NCBI GenBank assembly: GCA_022447555.1
Contig: JAKVBF010000010.1
Coordinates: 141,257-205,256 of the forward strand
Reading direction: 5' to 3'
DNA length: 64,000 bases
From: Mariniblastus sp.
GTDB taxonomy: Bacteria > Planctomycetota > Planctomycetia > Pirellulales > Pirellulaceae
The translations under genes and the position numbers were made by a program. The notes under the pieces were generated by a model. The model was not told the origin of the DNA. It was given only the letters and a program-made list of their open reading frames with translations, and ran no database searches. This document shows positions 10,154-19,286 of the stretch, one piece after another (the stretch's first letter is position 1; each line of letters starts with the position of its first letter).

Positions 10154-11107
10154 ATGACCCCCTCAAAAATTGAATCGAATCGTGATTTAAGGAAGCCGAT
10201 CAGTGAGTACGATCGTCTAACCGGCATTGCATTGCTTCTGGCGGTGGGTGCCGTTTTCCTGCTGGTCAATTTTTTCTGTGCGCCCGTAACGACTTTGGGA
10301 CTCCCGAGTCTTAGGGATGTCTTTCTTCTGACAATCTATATGGTCATGGGCGGTTTGCTGATGTCAGAGCCCGCTGTGTTGCTCATTTGGCTGATCTGTG
10401 GGGGCGGTTCAGCAGCTCGGCGTTGGGCGTTGGTTACGGTCGGGGGATTGGTATTAGGAGCCTCTCTGTATTTGGGTTTTTCATTTTCCTATCTCAATAT
10501 TGAACGCCCGTTGTGGCGACAGCTCGATTGGGTTTTTAGTTCACCTTTTATGCTTGTTCCCTTAACGGTTTGGTCATTGGGGATACCGGTGGTTTTATGC
10601 CATAAAATCCGGGGTTGGCAATTAAGAAAAGAGGGTGAGTTGGTACCTCGGATTTCTCTCAGCACAAAAGATTTGTTTGTGTTGACGGGGCTGTCGGCGT
10701 TTGCCATCGGCGCGGTTCAGCTGTTTTGCAGTTTGCGATATGCTGATCCTCAATTGCGGCTCCAAATATGGCTTCTGGCTGGGGGCATCGCGGTACTGGC
10801 GTTCGGAGTTTCGCTTCTATTCATCGTCACGGCGATAGGATGTTTGATGCGCGAACGGGGGTTTTGGTTTTGGTTTTGGATTTGGCCTGCCGCGACGATC
10901 TCAGCAACCACTGGTGGGTTAATGCTGGTCTCTTTGTTTGGATTCTTTGGATTCGCCGATTTCTTTGCAATCCCCCAACCGACCCAGCGGTTTTCTGATT
11001 GGATCGTATTATTTGCAGTTTGGCCGTTGAGCTACTCAATGACGTTGGTCATTTTTCTAGGCGGTCTGCGATTGCTAGGATATCGCTTATATAAAGGAGC
11101 TCGATAA
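10154..11107 (+). CDS. Polytopic membrane protein of unknown function
   Basis: About 317 residues with a hydrophilic N-terminus and roughly eight hydrophobic segments, among them LLLAVGAVFLLVNFF, LLMSEPAVLLIWLI, and a remarkable aromatic run FWFWFWIWP. The ATG at 10154 is taken; a TTG at 10133 in frame is possible. It begins 28 bases after the ATP-grasp gene and may belong to the same transcript, which would put a membrane component with the ligase/peptidase pair. I do not recognise the family. Confidence 0.65.
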   Translation: MTPSKIESNRDLRKPISEYDRLTGIALLLAVGAVFLLVNFFCAPVTTLGLPSLRDVFLLTIYMVMGGLLMSEPAVLLIWLICGGGSAARRWALVTVGGLVLGASLYLGFSFSYLNIERPLWRQLDWVFSSPFMLVPLTVWSLGIPVVLCHKIRGWQLRKEGELVPRISLSTKDLFVLTGLSAFAIGAVQLFCSLRYADPQLRLQIWLLAGGIAVLAFGVSLLFIVTAIGCLMRERGFWFWFWIWPAATISATTGGLMLVSLFGFFGFADFFAIPQPTQRFSDWIVLFAVWPLSYSMTLVIFLGGLRLLGYRLYKGAR

Positions 11108-11145
11108 GACGAGCCGCGATTTGGATAACTTAAAGAGACACATCT

Positions 11146-13041
11146 TCAGTTGTCTTTTTTGGGATCAGGTTTTTTGCCAGTAGCCCAAGCCTTGCTCCTC
11201 GCTTTTTCTTCCTCGGACCGATCTTTCATGAGATTATACGACAATCGCCAAGTGTTGTTGGGTCGCGGTCCCAGCGTCACAGGCAGGTGAGTCAACCGGC
11301 CTCCACGACTGATTAAAAAATCGAGTTCGTCACCTACTTGATACTTGTTGATCCATGATTCAATCGAGCCTGTTAGACGGTAATCGTTGATTGCAAGAAT
11401 CTCGTCGTCTGGATTCAGGCCGGCTTTCGTTGCGGGAGAGTCTGCAACGACCGAGGAAACGGTGTTATCCGATATTTTCGCGCCCAACCAGGGTATCCGA
11501 GAAACTGCTTCTTTGGGTGTTTCTGTTTGCTCTTTGGAATCGGTCCCTTTGCTTGACTTAGATTGGATCGTGCGGCGGCCTGAGAAGTGCATTCCGAAAT
11601 AATTCAAGGCCTCGCCGAAATCCAAATCGTCAGTACGATCCACCGACGATGCGAAAAATTCTTTGAGATCGCCTCCTGCGACTTCACTTGCCACGGCTCG
11701 GAAATCTGATGGTAAGTAGCCTGTATTTTGGAAGCGTTCGAACATGATTCGCATTACGTCATCCAAGCTTTTTTCGCCGTCGGTCATTGAACGTATTTTG
11801 GCATCTAAGAGGAAGGCCACGACCGCACCTTTACTGTAATAGCTGATGCGTGTGTTGGAGGCGTTTTCATCAGGTCGATAAAATTTGATCCAGGTATCGT
11901 AGGATGAATCTTTGAGGCTTTGTTTTTTACGGCCCGGCGCATTTTTTACCGATTGAATGTCTTGGGATATTCCAGAAACTAACTCACGCGATGAAATTAG
12001 GTCCGCCCTGCAAAGTGCGATATTTTCGTAATAGCTGGTCACGCCTTCAGCCACCCAGAGAGATTTGACATAGACTTCATTTTCATAGTCGTAATTGACC
12101 AATGGTTTGGGCCGCAGTCGGCGAACATTCCAGGTATGAAAGAACTCGTGACTGGCCAGTGCGAGCCATCGCTTGTAGCGACTTTTGTCACGAAATGACC
12201 ATCGCCCTGTCATCATCAGGCAGCTGTTGTCATGTTCTAGGCCCCCGCTGCCCGCGCCAATGACGTTGATGAAGTGGTATTGCTTGTAGGGGATGGTGCC
12301 CCAGATTTCTTGATGGGCCTTTACGACTTTGGCGAGATCTTTGGCGACTTGCTCTCCATCCCAGTTGCCTTGTTCACCCACATTGACCAAAAAGTGCTGA
12401 ACATCACTGACGAGGAACGGATAGATATTGAGGTTTCCGGCGACAATCGGACTATCAATCAGCTCGTCAAACGTTTTTGCGAAGTAAGCATTGGATATTT
12501 CGGGAAGCGGTGTCAGAGCCGTTGCGGAACGTTTCCAATTTTTTGGCATTTTCAGGACCACGCTATGTTCGGCATCGCGCAGTTCGGGTACGGAAAGGAA
12601 TGTCGGCGCACCGTTGAGCACGGCATACTCGTTGTTTACGAAGTTTGTTCGGACTGATGCCTCACGACAGTAAACTCGGTACGAAACCACAAATGTTTTG
12701 AGCCCGATAGTATCGACTTGCCAGCGATTCTTACGAATCTTTTCCATCAAGAGTGGTTTGCCAGAAGTTGTTTCAGCTTCAAGGCTATCAATGTTTCTCG
12801 CATATTCGCGGATCAGATAGGATCCCGGTGTCCAGACTGGGATCATCAGTTGAGTTATATCGCCTATTGCAGGGACTCGCATCCGAACCTGAATATAGTG
12901 ATTTTTCACGTCATTCAGATCGATTTCGTAGGCAATCGAAGCTGATTTTTCTTGTAGCTTGTTTGCCAAACAGGTGTAGGGGAAAGCAAGTAAGCAGAGC
13001 AGCCCGGGGATGATCAAGAGAGAATTCAGATAGCGGATCAT
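11146..13041 (-). CDS. M61 family peptidase (glycyl aminopeptidase-like) with PDZ domain
   Basis: The product has 631 residues from the ATG at 13041, which starts a signal peptide (MIRYLNSLLIIPGLLCLL, cleavage near CLANK). An N-terminal beta domain precedes the catalytic zinc motif SHEFFHTWNVRRLRP near residue 298, diagnostic for M61 peptidases. The preceding GAGSGGLEHDNS segment is also typical. A C-terminal PDZ domain is visible around VVADSPATKAGLNPDDEI. M61 enzymes are gluzincins; characterised members prefer N-terminal Gly or Ala. It is probably periplasmic. The gene is convergent with the membrane protein to its left. Confidence 0.92.
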   Translation of the reverse strand: MIRYLNSLLIIPGLLCLLAFPYTCLANKLQEKSASIAYEIDLNDVKNHYIQVRMRVPAIGDITQLMIPVWTPGSYLIREYARNIDSLEAETTSGKPLLMEKIRKNRWQVDTIGLKTFVVSYRVYCREASVRTNFVNNEYAVLNGAPTFLSVPELRDAEHSVVLKMPKNWKRSATALTPLPEISNAYFAKTFDELIDSPIVAGNLNIYPFLVSDVQHFLVNVGEQGNWDGEQVAKDLAKVVKAHQEIWGTIPYKQYHFINVIGAGSGGLEHDNSCLMMTGRWSFRDKSRYKRWLALASHEFFHTWNVRRLRPKPLVNYDYENEVYVKSLWVAEGVTSYYENIALCRADLISSRELVSGISQDIQSVKNAPGRKKQSLKDSSYDTWIKFYRPDENASNTRISYYSKGAVVAFLLDAKIRSMTDGEKSLDDVMRIMFERFQNTGYLPSDFRAVASEVAGGDLKEFFASSVDRTDDLDFGEALNYFGMHFSGRRTIQSKSSKGTDSKEQTETPKEAVSRIPWLGAKISDNTVSSVVADSPATKAGLNPDDEILAINDYRLTGSIESWINKYQVGDELDFLISRGGRLTHLPVTLGPRPNNTWRLSYNLMKDRSEEEKARSKAWATGKKPDPKKDN

Positions 13042-13332
13042 GTTGATGAAGTCCTTGAGACTGTATGGACCAGAGCGGCAGATCGACGGCTTCGATTGAT
13101 TGCCCAATCTTGCGCCGGGCCGATCCTTTTATAATACCATGTGATAGCGTGAATTCGTCATGCCTCTTTTGCGACAAAGGTCCGAGCTCCTTCGTTTCCG
13201 AGCAAACGCTTAGAAAATGGAGTGTTTTCGATCGCTTCGTAATGCCGTGTGTTTAGGGACGATCGCCAAAATCACTATGATTGGAAGTCATTCCTTCGAT
13301 AGGGGTGTCATGGCACTGCCTTGGGTGCCCAT

Positions 13333-14832
13333 TTAGAGCAGTTGGAGCGAACGTTCCGCTTGTTCACTGAGGGCGGCTTGGCGATCTGCCATGTCAGGAT
13401 CCATCAGCGTTTCGTCAAAAGAAGGAATCATCTTTTTCATTCGTTGGTGGCCATCGTCCGTCTCAAGCCAATCCCCAAAACAGTCTTGGACAATTTCCAG
13501 AATGATATTGGCCGATACCGAAGCCCCTGGTGAAGCTCCCAGTAAAACGGAAATGGTTTTATCCTCATCCGAGAGCACTTCGGTCCCGAAATGGACGATA
13601 CCAGCGTCTCCGTCTTGTTTTTTAATTGCCTGCACACGAATTCCAGCATCGATTAATTCCCAATCCTCAGTCTTCGCATCAGGGTAAAAATTCCGCAACT
13701 CCTTCATCCGCGTTGACATGCTCTGAAGACCCTGCTGAATGAGGTAACCAACCAAGGGAATGTTGTGCAGTCCCACTTTGATCAGAGAGCTAAGATTATC
13801 CCACCGCATTGATCCGGGTAAATCAAGCAAGCTTCCACCTTGATGCAGGAATTTAGTGGTCCAAGCAGCATAAGGTCCAAAAAGGAGCGCCTCTTCACCG
13901 TCGATGATGCGTGTATCGAGATGGGGTACCGCCATCGTGGGAGCGGCACCGGGAGACAATCCGTAGACTTTCGCGCCGTGCTGCTTGACAATTTCCGGCT
14001 TGCGACAGATGAGCCATTGGCCGCCAATGGGGAACCCGCCGAACCCTTTACCTTCGGGAATATTGGCTTTTTGAAGCAGCGGTAAACTTCCCCCACCCGC
14101 ACCGATGAATACAAATTTCGCCGAGTTCGTGATGCTGCGACCGTTTTTTAAATCACGGATTCCTATATCCCAACCATTCGATGTTCTGTTGAGGCGTGTC
14201 ACCCGGTGTTGGCAGGCGTAGCCACAGCCCGTTTGTCGCCCCAACCATTGGACCAGTTGTCTGGCGATTGCGCCGAAATTGACATCGGTGCCGCGTTCCA
14301 TTTTCGTGGCTGCGATCGGTATGTCTGCGCGGCCGCCGACGAGCAATGGTGCCCATTGCGAGATCAGCTTTCGGTCTTCGGTGTATTGCATGTCGCGAAA
14401 GAAATGGTGCTGGCTCATGCCATGGTAACGTGAGCGCAGAAAATCAACCTGTTCCTGCCCGTAAACGAAGGAGATGTGGGGAACTGGATTGATGATCGTT
14501 TTGGGATCATCAATTATCCCCTCGCGAACCGCATAACCCCAGAAATATTTGGAATGCTCGAACTCTTCAAAAATGGAAATTGCTTTGGCAACATCGACTT
14601 CACCATCGGGTCGACGATTGGGGGTGTAACTTACTTCACAGATACCAGCATGGCCGGTCCCAGCATTGTTCCACCCATTAGAACTTTCTTGCGCTAGTTC
14701 ATCAGTCACTTCATAGAGTTGTATCTTGAGTTCAGGGCGAAGCGATTTCAGTACAGTGCCGAGTGTTGCACTCATGATGCCACTGCCGATGAGGATCACG
14801 TCAGGATTTTCAATGTGCGAAGTAGCATTCAT
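13333..14832 (-). CDS. mqo: Malate:quinone oxidoreductase
   Basis: At 499 residues this has the usual length for Mqo, the FAD-dependent membrane-associated enzyme that oxidises L-malate to oxaloacetate and passes electrons to quinone. The FAD-binding GSGIMSATLG is at residues 16-25. The family signature SNGWNNAGTGHAGICE follows near residue 50, and VFIGAGGGSLPLLQKANI and LLGASPGAS further support it. The ATG overlaps the stop of a possible upstream small peptide (ATGA). It would replace or complement NAD malate dehydrogenase in the TCA cycle. Confidence 0.95.
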   Translation of the reverse strand: MNATSHIENPDVILIGSGIMSATLGTVLKSLRPELKIQLYEVTDELAQESSNGWNNAGTGHAGICEVSYTPNRRPDGEVDVAKAISIFEEFEHSKYFWGYAVREGIIDDPKTIINPVPHISFVYGQEQVDFLRSRYHGMSQHHFFRDMQYTEDRKLISQWAPLLVGGRADIPIAATKMERGTDVNFGAIARQLVQWLGRQTGCGYACQHRVTRLNRTSNGWDIGIRDLKNGRSITNSAKFVFIGAGGGSLPLLQKANIPEGKGFGGFPIGGQWLICRKPEIVKQHGAKVYGLSPGAAPTMAVPHLDTRIIDGEEALLFGPYAAWTTKFLHQGGSLLDLPGSMRWDNLSSLIKVGLHNIPLVGYLIQQGLQSMSTRMKELRNFYPDAKTEDWELIDAGIRVQAIKKQDGDAGIVHFGTEVLSDEDKTISVLLGASPGASVSANIILEIVQDCFGDWLETDDGHQRMKKMIPSFDETLMDPDMADRQAALSEQAERSLQLL

Positions 14833-14915
14833 AAAAATTTCACGGCGTTGCGAGGATGAATAACTGGTGAAATAAATTCGCTGGGACGTTTTTCGGTGAA
14901 CGAACGTTTGCCCAT
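14829..14915 (-). CDS. Possible leader peptide overlapping mqo
   Basis: A 28-codon frame starts ATG at 14915 (MGKRSFTEKRPSEFISP) and ends TGA at 14831-14829, overlapping the mqo ATG by four bases. GGGAGGTGG lies about ten bases upstream of its ATG, a strong ribosome-site match. The peptide is basic and looks evenly coded. Termination at the mqo start would couple translation. It could be a regulatory leader peptide or chance; the same frame is open further upstream. Confidence 0.35.
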   Translation of the reverse strand: MGKRSFTEKRPSEFISPVIHPRNAVKFL

Positions 14916-15295
14916 AGGTGCACCGCCACCTCCCAGTCCGCCACGGGCCCCTGTCGCCAACGGCCGTTGTGAGGTGAGTGCGCCACAGATCTCCCTATTA
15001 TGAACTGATTTCTCCCACTCACAATGAGGTCGTTTTTTCGAGAAGAACGCGGAAGTTGCCGGTTCAAAGCGTCCCGTTCCCAAGACTTAGTCTCTATGCC
15101 ATTACGCAGTTGACATTCTGAAAAGGGCCGTTGTTGAGGTGTCGGTACGTGGCGTCGCGCTGAAAACAGTTCGGTTCGTAACTATTTTGCCGGATACGTA
15201 AAAAGATAGGGAGCGATCACATGATTTATACCAATTGGATCTGAAGTACCGATAACGAGTGTGTCATCAATAGTCAAAAGGTTGCTAGCAGTCCA
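14916..15295. other. Intergenic region, no supported gene
   Basis: About 380 bases upstream of mqo on the minus strand. A GGTTCAAAG stretch near 15059 resembles a tRNA T-loop, but flanking bases do not form a T-stem and no anticodon arm is found. It probably holds the mqo promoter. Confidence 0.4.
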
Positions 15296-15568
15296 ATGGC
15301 AAATATAAACCCCCAATATCAAGATGTGATCTCGTCCGTTAGCGAATTGAGCCGTGTCCGACTGGTTCGCCTCGCCAATGCCTCGGCTGACGAATCCGTT
15401 CAAAAGTCTTTTCTGATGCAGGACGATTTTTTCTACGGAGTCGAATTTCGACTGGGTCCATTCCGGACGGTGTGGTTGATCGGCTCCGATGTAATCGAGG
15501 TTTTCCGCGACAAAAATCAGATCGACTTGATCTATCTTCGCCCCGATTCGGTGCGACTCGCTGGTTGA
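15296..15568 (+). CDS. Small conserved-looking hypothetical protein
   Basis: This frame of 90 residues starts with ATG and AAAGG-like bases about 20 upstream. The product has an N-terminal helix (VISSVSELSRVRLVRLANAS) and a beta-rich C-terminal half (FFYGVEFRLGPFRTVWLIGSD and on). Composition is balanced and protein-like, better than the antisense frame that covers it. I do not recognise the family. Confidence 0.5.
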   Translation: MANINPQYQDVISSVSELSRVRLVRLANASADESVQKSFLMQDDFFYGVEFRLGPFRTVWLIGSDVIEVFRDKNQIDLIYLRPDSVRLAG

Positions 15569-15632
15569 TTTTCTAGTCTCGTTGCATCCCAACGTGAACG
15601 GGAAGGTGAATGGGCGTATCATGACGCGCATG

Positions 15633-15660
15633 AAAAAACCGCAGCAGGGCAGCTGCGGTT
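15633..15660 (-). terminator. Rho-independent terminator after the small basic protein gene
   Basis: Read on the minus strand, CCGCAGC and GCTGCGG pair around loop TGCCCT and six T residues follow. It lies 30 bases beyond the stop of the small basic protein gene. Confidence 0.85.
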
Positions 15661-15688
15661 GCGTTCGGTAGGTTTGTCAAATCGAACC

Positions 15689-15901
15689 CTAAGACGCCTC
15701 TTCGCCGTCTTCGGCTTTCTTGACCTTCTTTTTCTTCTTCAGTGCGATCTTTTGAACCCGGACTTTGGGGATCCCTAGGACGGACTGGCCCTCTTGCCAG
15801 CGATCGGTGGCTGCCAATTTTTCGAGACGCTCACCTCGAGTCAGCACGTTTCGCTGCTGATTACCGCCCGCTTTTACTTTGAGACTTTTGTCGATCGTCA
15901 T
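15689..15901 (-). CDS. Small basic protein of the Planctomycetes/Verrucomicrobia/Chlamydiae family
   Basis: The 70-residue product begins MTIDKSLKVKAGGNQQRNVLTRGERLEKL and continues with a W-x-EG-x-SVLGIPKVRV segment and a Lys-rich tail. This matches, from memory, the family of short basic proteins restricted to the PVC bacteria (TIGR04137), a lineage marker suspected of acting with RNA or the ribosome. Its strong own terminator suggests a single-gene, possibly abundant transcript. The function is unproven. Confidence 0.85.
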   Translation of the reverse strand: MTIDKSLKVKAGGNQQRNVLTRGERLEKLAATDRWQEGQSVLGIPKVRVQKIALKKKKKVKKAEDGEEAS

Positions 15902-16124
15902 CGGAAAGATCCTTGAATTCTAAATTTCTGATCGCGAAATTATAGAGAGAAGCAGGCCCTCCCACAAGGGCTAAAAACCGGCCTGGTTGCTTTGAGAGTC
16001 GTGCAAAAGACAGGGAAAACGTGTAAAACAGAGCTTTCCGGTGAGCAATGGAAGCGACCGGGTGACGGTGGCCCTGTCAGAGCTGGCAGCTACCGAGTCG
16101 GGCAATCGCGGTAGAGGTGCATAT

Positions 16125-17117
16125 ATGCGAATCGGAGTTTTTTGCAGTGGTGGGGATGCCCCGGGGATGAACTCGTGTGTCACCGCGGTCGTCCGTGCCG
16201 CCAATGGGCTGGGTCACCAAGTGGTGGGGATTAAGCGCGGCTATCAGGGGCTGCTCGAAGAAGATTTCTTTATCAATTCGCAAGGCCAGCCAGTGCTCAC
16301 CTTGCGGCGGGCATCCAGTTGGTCGCATGTTGGAGGGGCGTTTCTTCGCAGCAGTCGTAGTGACGAGTTCCGAACGGCAGAAGGCCAGCAAAAGGCAGCA
16401 GAGATTCTGAACCGTCACCAAATCGAAGGACTGATTGCTATTGGGGGAGACGGAACGTTTCAAGGTGCGGTAGCCTTGACTCAATATTGGGATGGTAAGA
16501 TCGTTGGTTGTCCCGGAACCATAGATAACGACCTTCTGGGAACGGACTACACCATCGGTTTTTCGACCGCTGTTCAAACCGCAGTCGATGCGGTGGATAA
16601 GATCCGTGATACCGCGAGCAGTCATGATCGCATGTTTTTGGTGGAGGTGATGGGGCGTCATAGCGGTTACATCGCAGCGTATACCGCAATCGCGACAGGC
16701 GCCGATGCAGTGGCAATTCCCGAAACGGAAACTCGCAGCAAACGGATTGTCCAGCAGATGCGAAATTTACAGGAGCAGGGGAAAAATTCAACGATTCTGA
16801 TTGTCGCCGAGGGTGACGAGAGAGGGGGGGCTGCAGAGCTTATTGAGCAGCTCGAAAATGAGAATTGCCCTTACTCGATGCGCACAGTCGTTCTGGGGCA
16901 CTTGCAGCGTGGTGGAACGCCAACACCCGAAGATCGACGGCGAGCAACCCAGATGGGCTCGGCTGCCGTTCATGCAATGATGGATGGGAAATCAGGAGTG
17001 ATGATTGGGACTCGCGATGATCAGATTGTACTGACACCTTTACCAGAAACGTTTGCCCGCCATCGTCAGATTCCCCCAAGCGTCCTTGAGTTAATCGAAG
17101 AAATGATGGTTTCATAA
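16125..17117 (+). CDS. pfkA: 6-phosphofructokinase, ATP-type
   Basis: 330 residues from the ATG at 16125 (MRIGVFCSGGDAPGMNS), which aligns with family N-termini; in-frame upstream codons from 16041 look non-coding. It catalyses fructose 6-phosphate to fructose 1,6-bisphosphate in glycolysis. The nucleotide site reads GGDGT near residue 107 and the catalytic loop PGTIDND near 131. Gly in GGDG and Gly in PGTIDND mark ATP as donor; pyrophosphate-dependent forms carry Asp and Lys there. The MGRHSGYIA substrate motif is present. Its stop TAA shares one base with the ATG of udk, so the two are coupled. Confidence 0.93.
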   Translation: MRIGVFCSGGDAPGMNSCVTAVVRAANGLGHQVVGIKRGYQGLLEEDFFINSQGQPVLTLRRASSWSHVGGAFLRSSRSDEFRTAEGQQKAAEILNRHQIEGLIAIGGDGTFQGAVALTQYWDGKIVGCPGTIDNDLLGTDYTIGFSTAVQTAVDAVDKIRDTASSHDRMFLVEVMGRHSGYIAAYTAIATGADAVAIPETETRSKRIVQQMRNLQEQGKNSTILIVAEGDERGGAAELIEQLENENCPYSMRTVVLGHLQRGGTPTPEDRRRATQMGSAAVHAMMDGKSGVMIGTRDDQIVLTPLPETFARHRQIPPSVLELIEEMMVS

Positions 17118-17749
17118 TGATGAATGAAATCACCATCATTGGAATTGCCGGTGCCTCGGGAGCCGGCAAGAGTTCATTGGCTAACACGGTGGTTAATCGA
17201 TTGCAGAAGCGATACGGCGAGGATCAAGTGGTTCTTCTGCATGAGGATGCTTATTACCGATCGCGAGATGATTTGACGTTTGAGCAACGGGAGCAAATAA
17301 ACTACGACCACCCGGATGCACTCGAGCATTCTTTGATGCTGGAGCATCTGAATGCGTTGAGGCAGGGGCACATCGTCAATGTGCCGCAATATGACTACGC
17401 GACGCACAATCGTTTGCCGAGTACGGATACTCTGGTTCCGCCACGTGTTTTAGTGGTGGAGGGGATTCTTATTTTGCATGACCCGGAGATTCGATCTCAG
17501 TTGGACCTGCGATTGTTTGTGGACGTTCCGTTGGATATTTGTCTTGCGAGGCGGATAGAGCGGGACGTTAACCAACGGGGAAGAACGGTCGATTCGGTTT
17601 TAGAGCAGTTTCGCAATACCGTCCGGCCGATGTATTTTCAGTACATCGAGCCAACTCGGCAGCAAGCAGATATGATCGTTCCGGAGGGGGGTGAAAATGA
17701 AAAAGCGGTAGAGGTTCTCATTAGCCATCTTCAGAAATTACTCGACTGA
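17117..17749 (+). CDS. udk: Uridine kinase
   Basis: 210 residues, the usual length for uridine/cytidine kinase, which phosphorylates uridine to UMP in pyrimidine salvage. The Walker A GASGAGKS is at residues 12-19. The substrate region HEDAYYRSRDDL follows, with DHPDALEHSLM, YDYATH, the VVEGIL strand and the RRIERDVNQRG lid typical of the family. It overlaps pfkA by one base. Confidence 0.93.
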   Translation: MMNEITIIGIAGASGAGKSSLANTVVNRLQKRYGEDQVVLLHEDAYYRSRDDLTFEQREQINYDHPDALEHSLMLEHLNALRQGHIVNVPQYDYATHNRLPSTDTLVPPRVLVVEGILILHDPEIRSQLDLRLFVDVPLDICLARRIERDVNQRGRTVDSVLEQFRNTVRPMYFQYIEPTRQQADMIVPEGGENEKAVEVLISHLQKLLD

Positions 17750-17792
17750 ACCTCTTGTAAAACGTGTGTGTCAGTCCTTCCAGAATCAAGGA

Positions 17793-19286
17793 TCAGTTCG
17801 AATGTTCCCCATCGTATGGACTTGGAAACTCTTTGGAGGGGACTCGCGCTGAGCGGGCAATGTCCAACATTTTCTTTAACTGCTCCGGCTCGGATTCAGC
17901 CAGATTGTTGGCTTCCCCTAAGTCGGTTTGCAAGTTGTACAGCTCCGTCTTGATATCTCCCTTTTTGTTTGCGCTCCGGTACAACTTCCAGTCCCCAGCA
18001 CGAACGGATTGTTGATTTCGCAATTCCCAATAAAGGTGGTCGTGTTGGACCTGCTTACCCCTATTGAAAAGCGTTGGTACGAGTGAGACTCCATCGACAT
18101 CTTCAGGCGTTTGTGCTCCCCCTAATTCAGTGATTGTGGGAAGGATGTCTTGAAATCCAGAGATTAAGTCGGTGGTGGTGTCGGCTTCGATTTTTCCGGG
18201 CCAACATGCGATCATGGGGACTCGAATACCCCCTTCATGAAGACTGACCTTGAGACCTCTTAACGGGCCGGCCGACTCGAAGAACTGCGAGTCGGATCCC
18301 CCATTAAAGGTGGGTCCGTTATCACTTGAAAAAATGATCAATGTATTATCATCCAATTCCAGTTCGTGGATTTTGGCGATGAGTCGGCCAATGTTTCGGT
18401 CCATTCGGCTGATCATCCCGGCGTAGGCAGCTCGAGGCGTTGGATGTGGCAGGTAGCTTTTCTGACCCAAATAAGGTTGTTCTTCGAATTGTCCGAGGTA
18501 GGGTTTTAACGAGTCTGCTGGGACTTGAATGGCAACGTGTGGAATCGGAGTCGCGTAGTAAAGGAAAAACGGTCGATCTTCATTCTCTTCGATGAATTGT
18601 AACGCGTGGTCGATCATTTTATCGGTCGCATAGACAGACCCGGTGTACTGTTTCCATTGTTCGGCATCTTTTGGAACAGAATCAAGTTTTTGATGTGCGT
18701 TAAAGTATGGATTTCCGAGAACGTCGACGTCGTGGTTATTCCAGAGATGGGTTGGGTAGTAATTGTGGGCGACACGCTGACAGAGGTAACCGTAGAATTT
18801 GTCGAACCCCTGATAGCAAGGGTGTCCGCTCGAACCGGGGCCGCCTAGGCCCCATTTTCCTATGGCGGCCGTCTGGTAGCCGCGATCTTTCAATAATTCA
18901 GCGATGGTGATTTCTTCATCTATCAGAGGAAGTTGTCCTTCGGGTTCATCCGGCCCCCAGCCACCAACTTCGTGGTTGCTCCGGATGTAAGCATGGCCGG
19001 TGTGCTTTCCGGTTAACACGACACATCGAGAGCACGCGCAGACGGCACTTCCACTATAGTGCTGGGTGAATTTCATACCTCGCCTTGCCAGATCGTCGAG
19101 ATGGGGAGTCTGGATTTTTTTCTGCCCGTAACTCCCGAGTTCTCCGTAACCTAAATCATCGGCAAGGATATAGATGAAGTTGGGGCGATTAGGGTCGGAT
19201 TTTTGTTCAGCTCTTAATTCGCCTGTTGGCCAACTAGAAATTCCGGACAAGATTACCAACAGCAGAAGTGAAAGGAATCGATTCAT
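17793..19286 (-). CDS. Arylsulfatase-family enzyme with atypical maturation motif
   Basis: The product has 497 residues, with a signal peptide (MNRFLSLLLLVILSGISSW). The alkaline-phosphatase-superfamily sulfatase domain follows: metal-binding ILADDLGYG, GKWGLGG, FFLYYATPIPHV and IIFSSDNGP. The formylglycine maturation site normally reads Cys-x-Pro-Ser-Arg; here it is Cys83-Ala-Cys-Ser-Arg (VCACSRCVVLTGK), with Cys in place of Pro. The modified Cys and the Arg are retained. Planctomycetes encode many sulfatases thought to desulfate algal polysaccharides. The substrate is unknown, and activity depends on whether maturation tolerates the change. Confidence 0.92.
   Translation of the reverse strand: MNRFLSLLLLVILSGISSWPTGELRAEQKSDPNRPNFIYILADDLGYGELGSYGQKKIQTPHLDDLARRGMKFTQHYSGSAVCACSRCVVLTGKHTGHAYIRSNHEVGGWGPDEPEGQLPLIDEEITIAELLKDRGYQTAAIGKWGLGGPGSSGHPCYQGFDKFYGYLCQRVAHNYYPTHLWNNHDVDVLGNPYFNAHQKLDSVPKDAEQWKQYTGSVYATDKMIDHALQFIEENEDRPFFLYYATPIPHVAIQVPADSLKPYLGQFEEQPYLGQKSYLPHPTPRAAYAGMISRMDRNIGRLIAKIHELELDDNTLIIFSSDNGPTFNGGSDSQFFESAGPLRGLKVSLHEGGIRVPMIACWPGKIEADTTTDLISGFQDILPTITELGGAQTPEDVDGVSLVPTLFNRGKQVQHDHLYWELRNQQSVRAGDWKLYRSANKKGDIKTELYNLQTDLGEANNLAESEPEQLKKMLDIARSARVPSKEFPSPYDGEHSN

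Noticed and set aside
14916..15100. Possible tRNA with a GGTTCAAAG T-loop-like sequence
   Set aside because: Flanking bases do not form a T-stem, and no D-arm, anticodon arm or acceptor stem could be assembled on either strand.
15182..15631. 149-codon frame antisense to the small hypothetical gene at 15296
   Set aside because: Its composition looks like a shadow of the plus-strand frame, it has no ribosome site and no recognisable domain.
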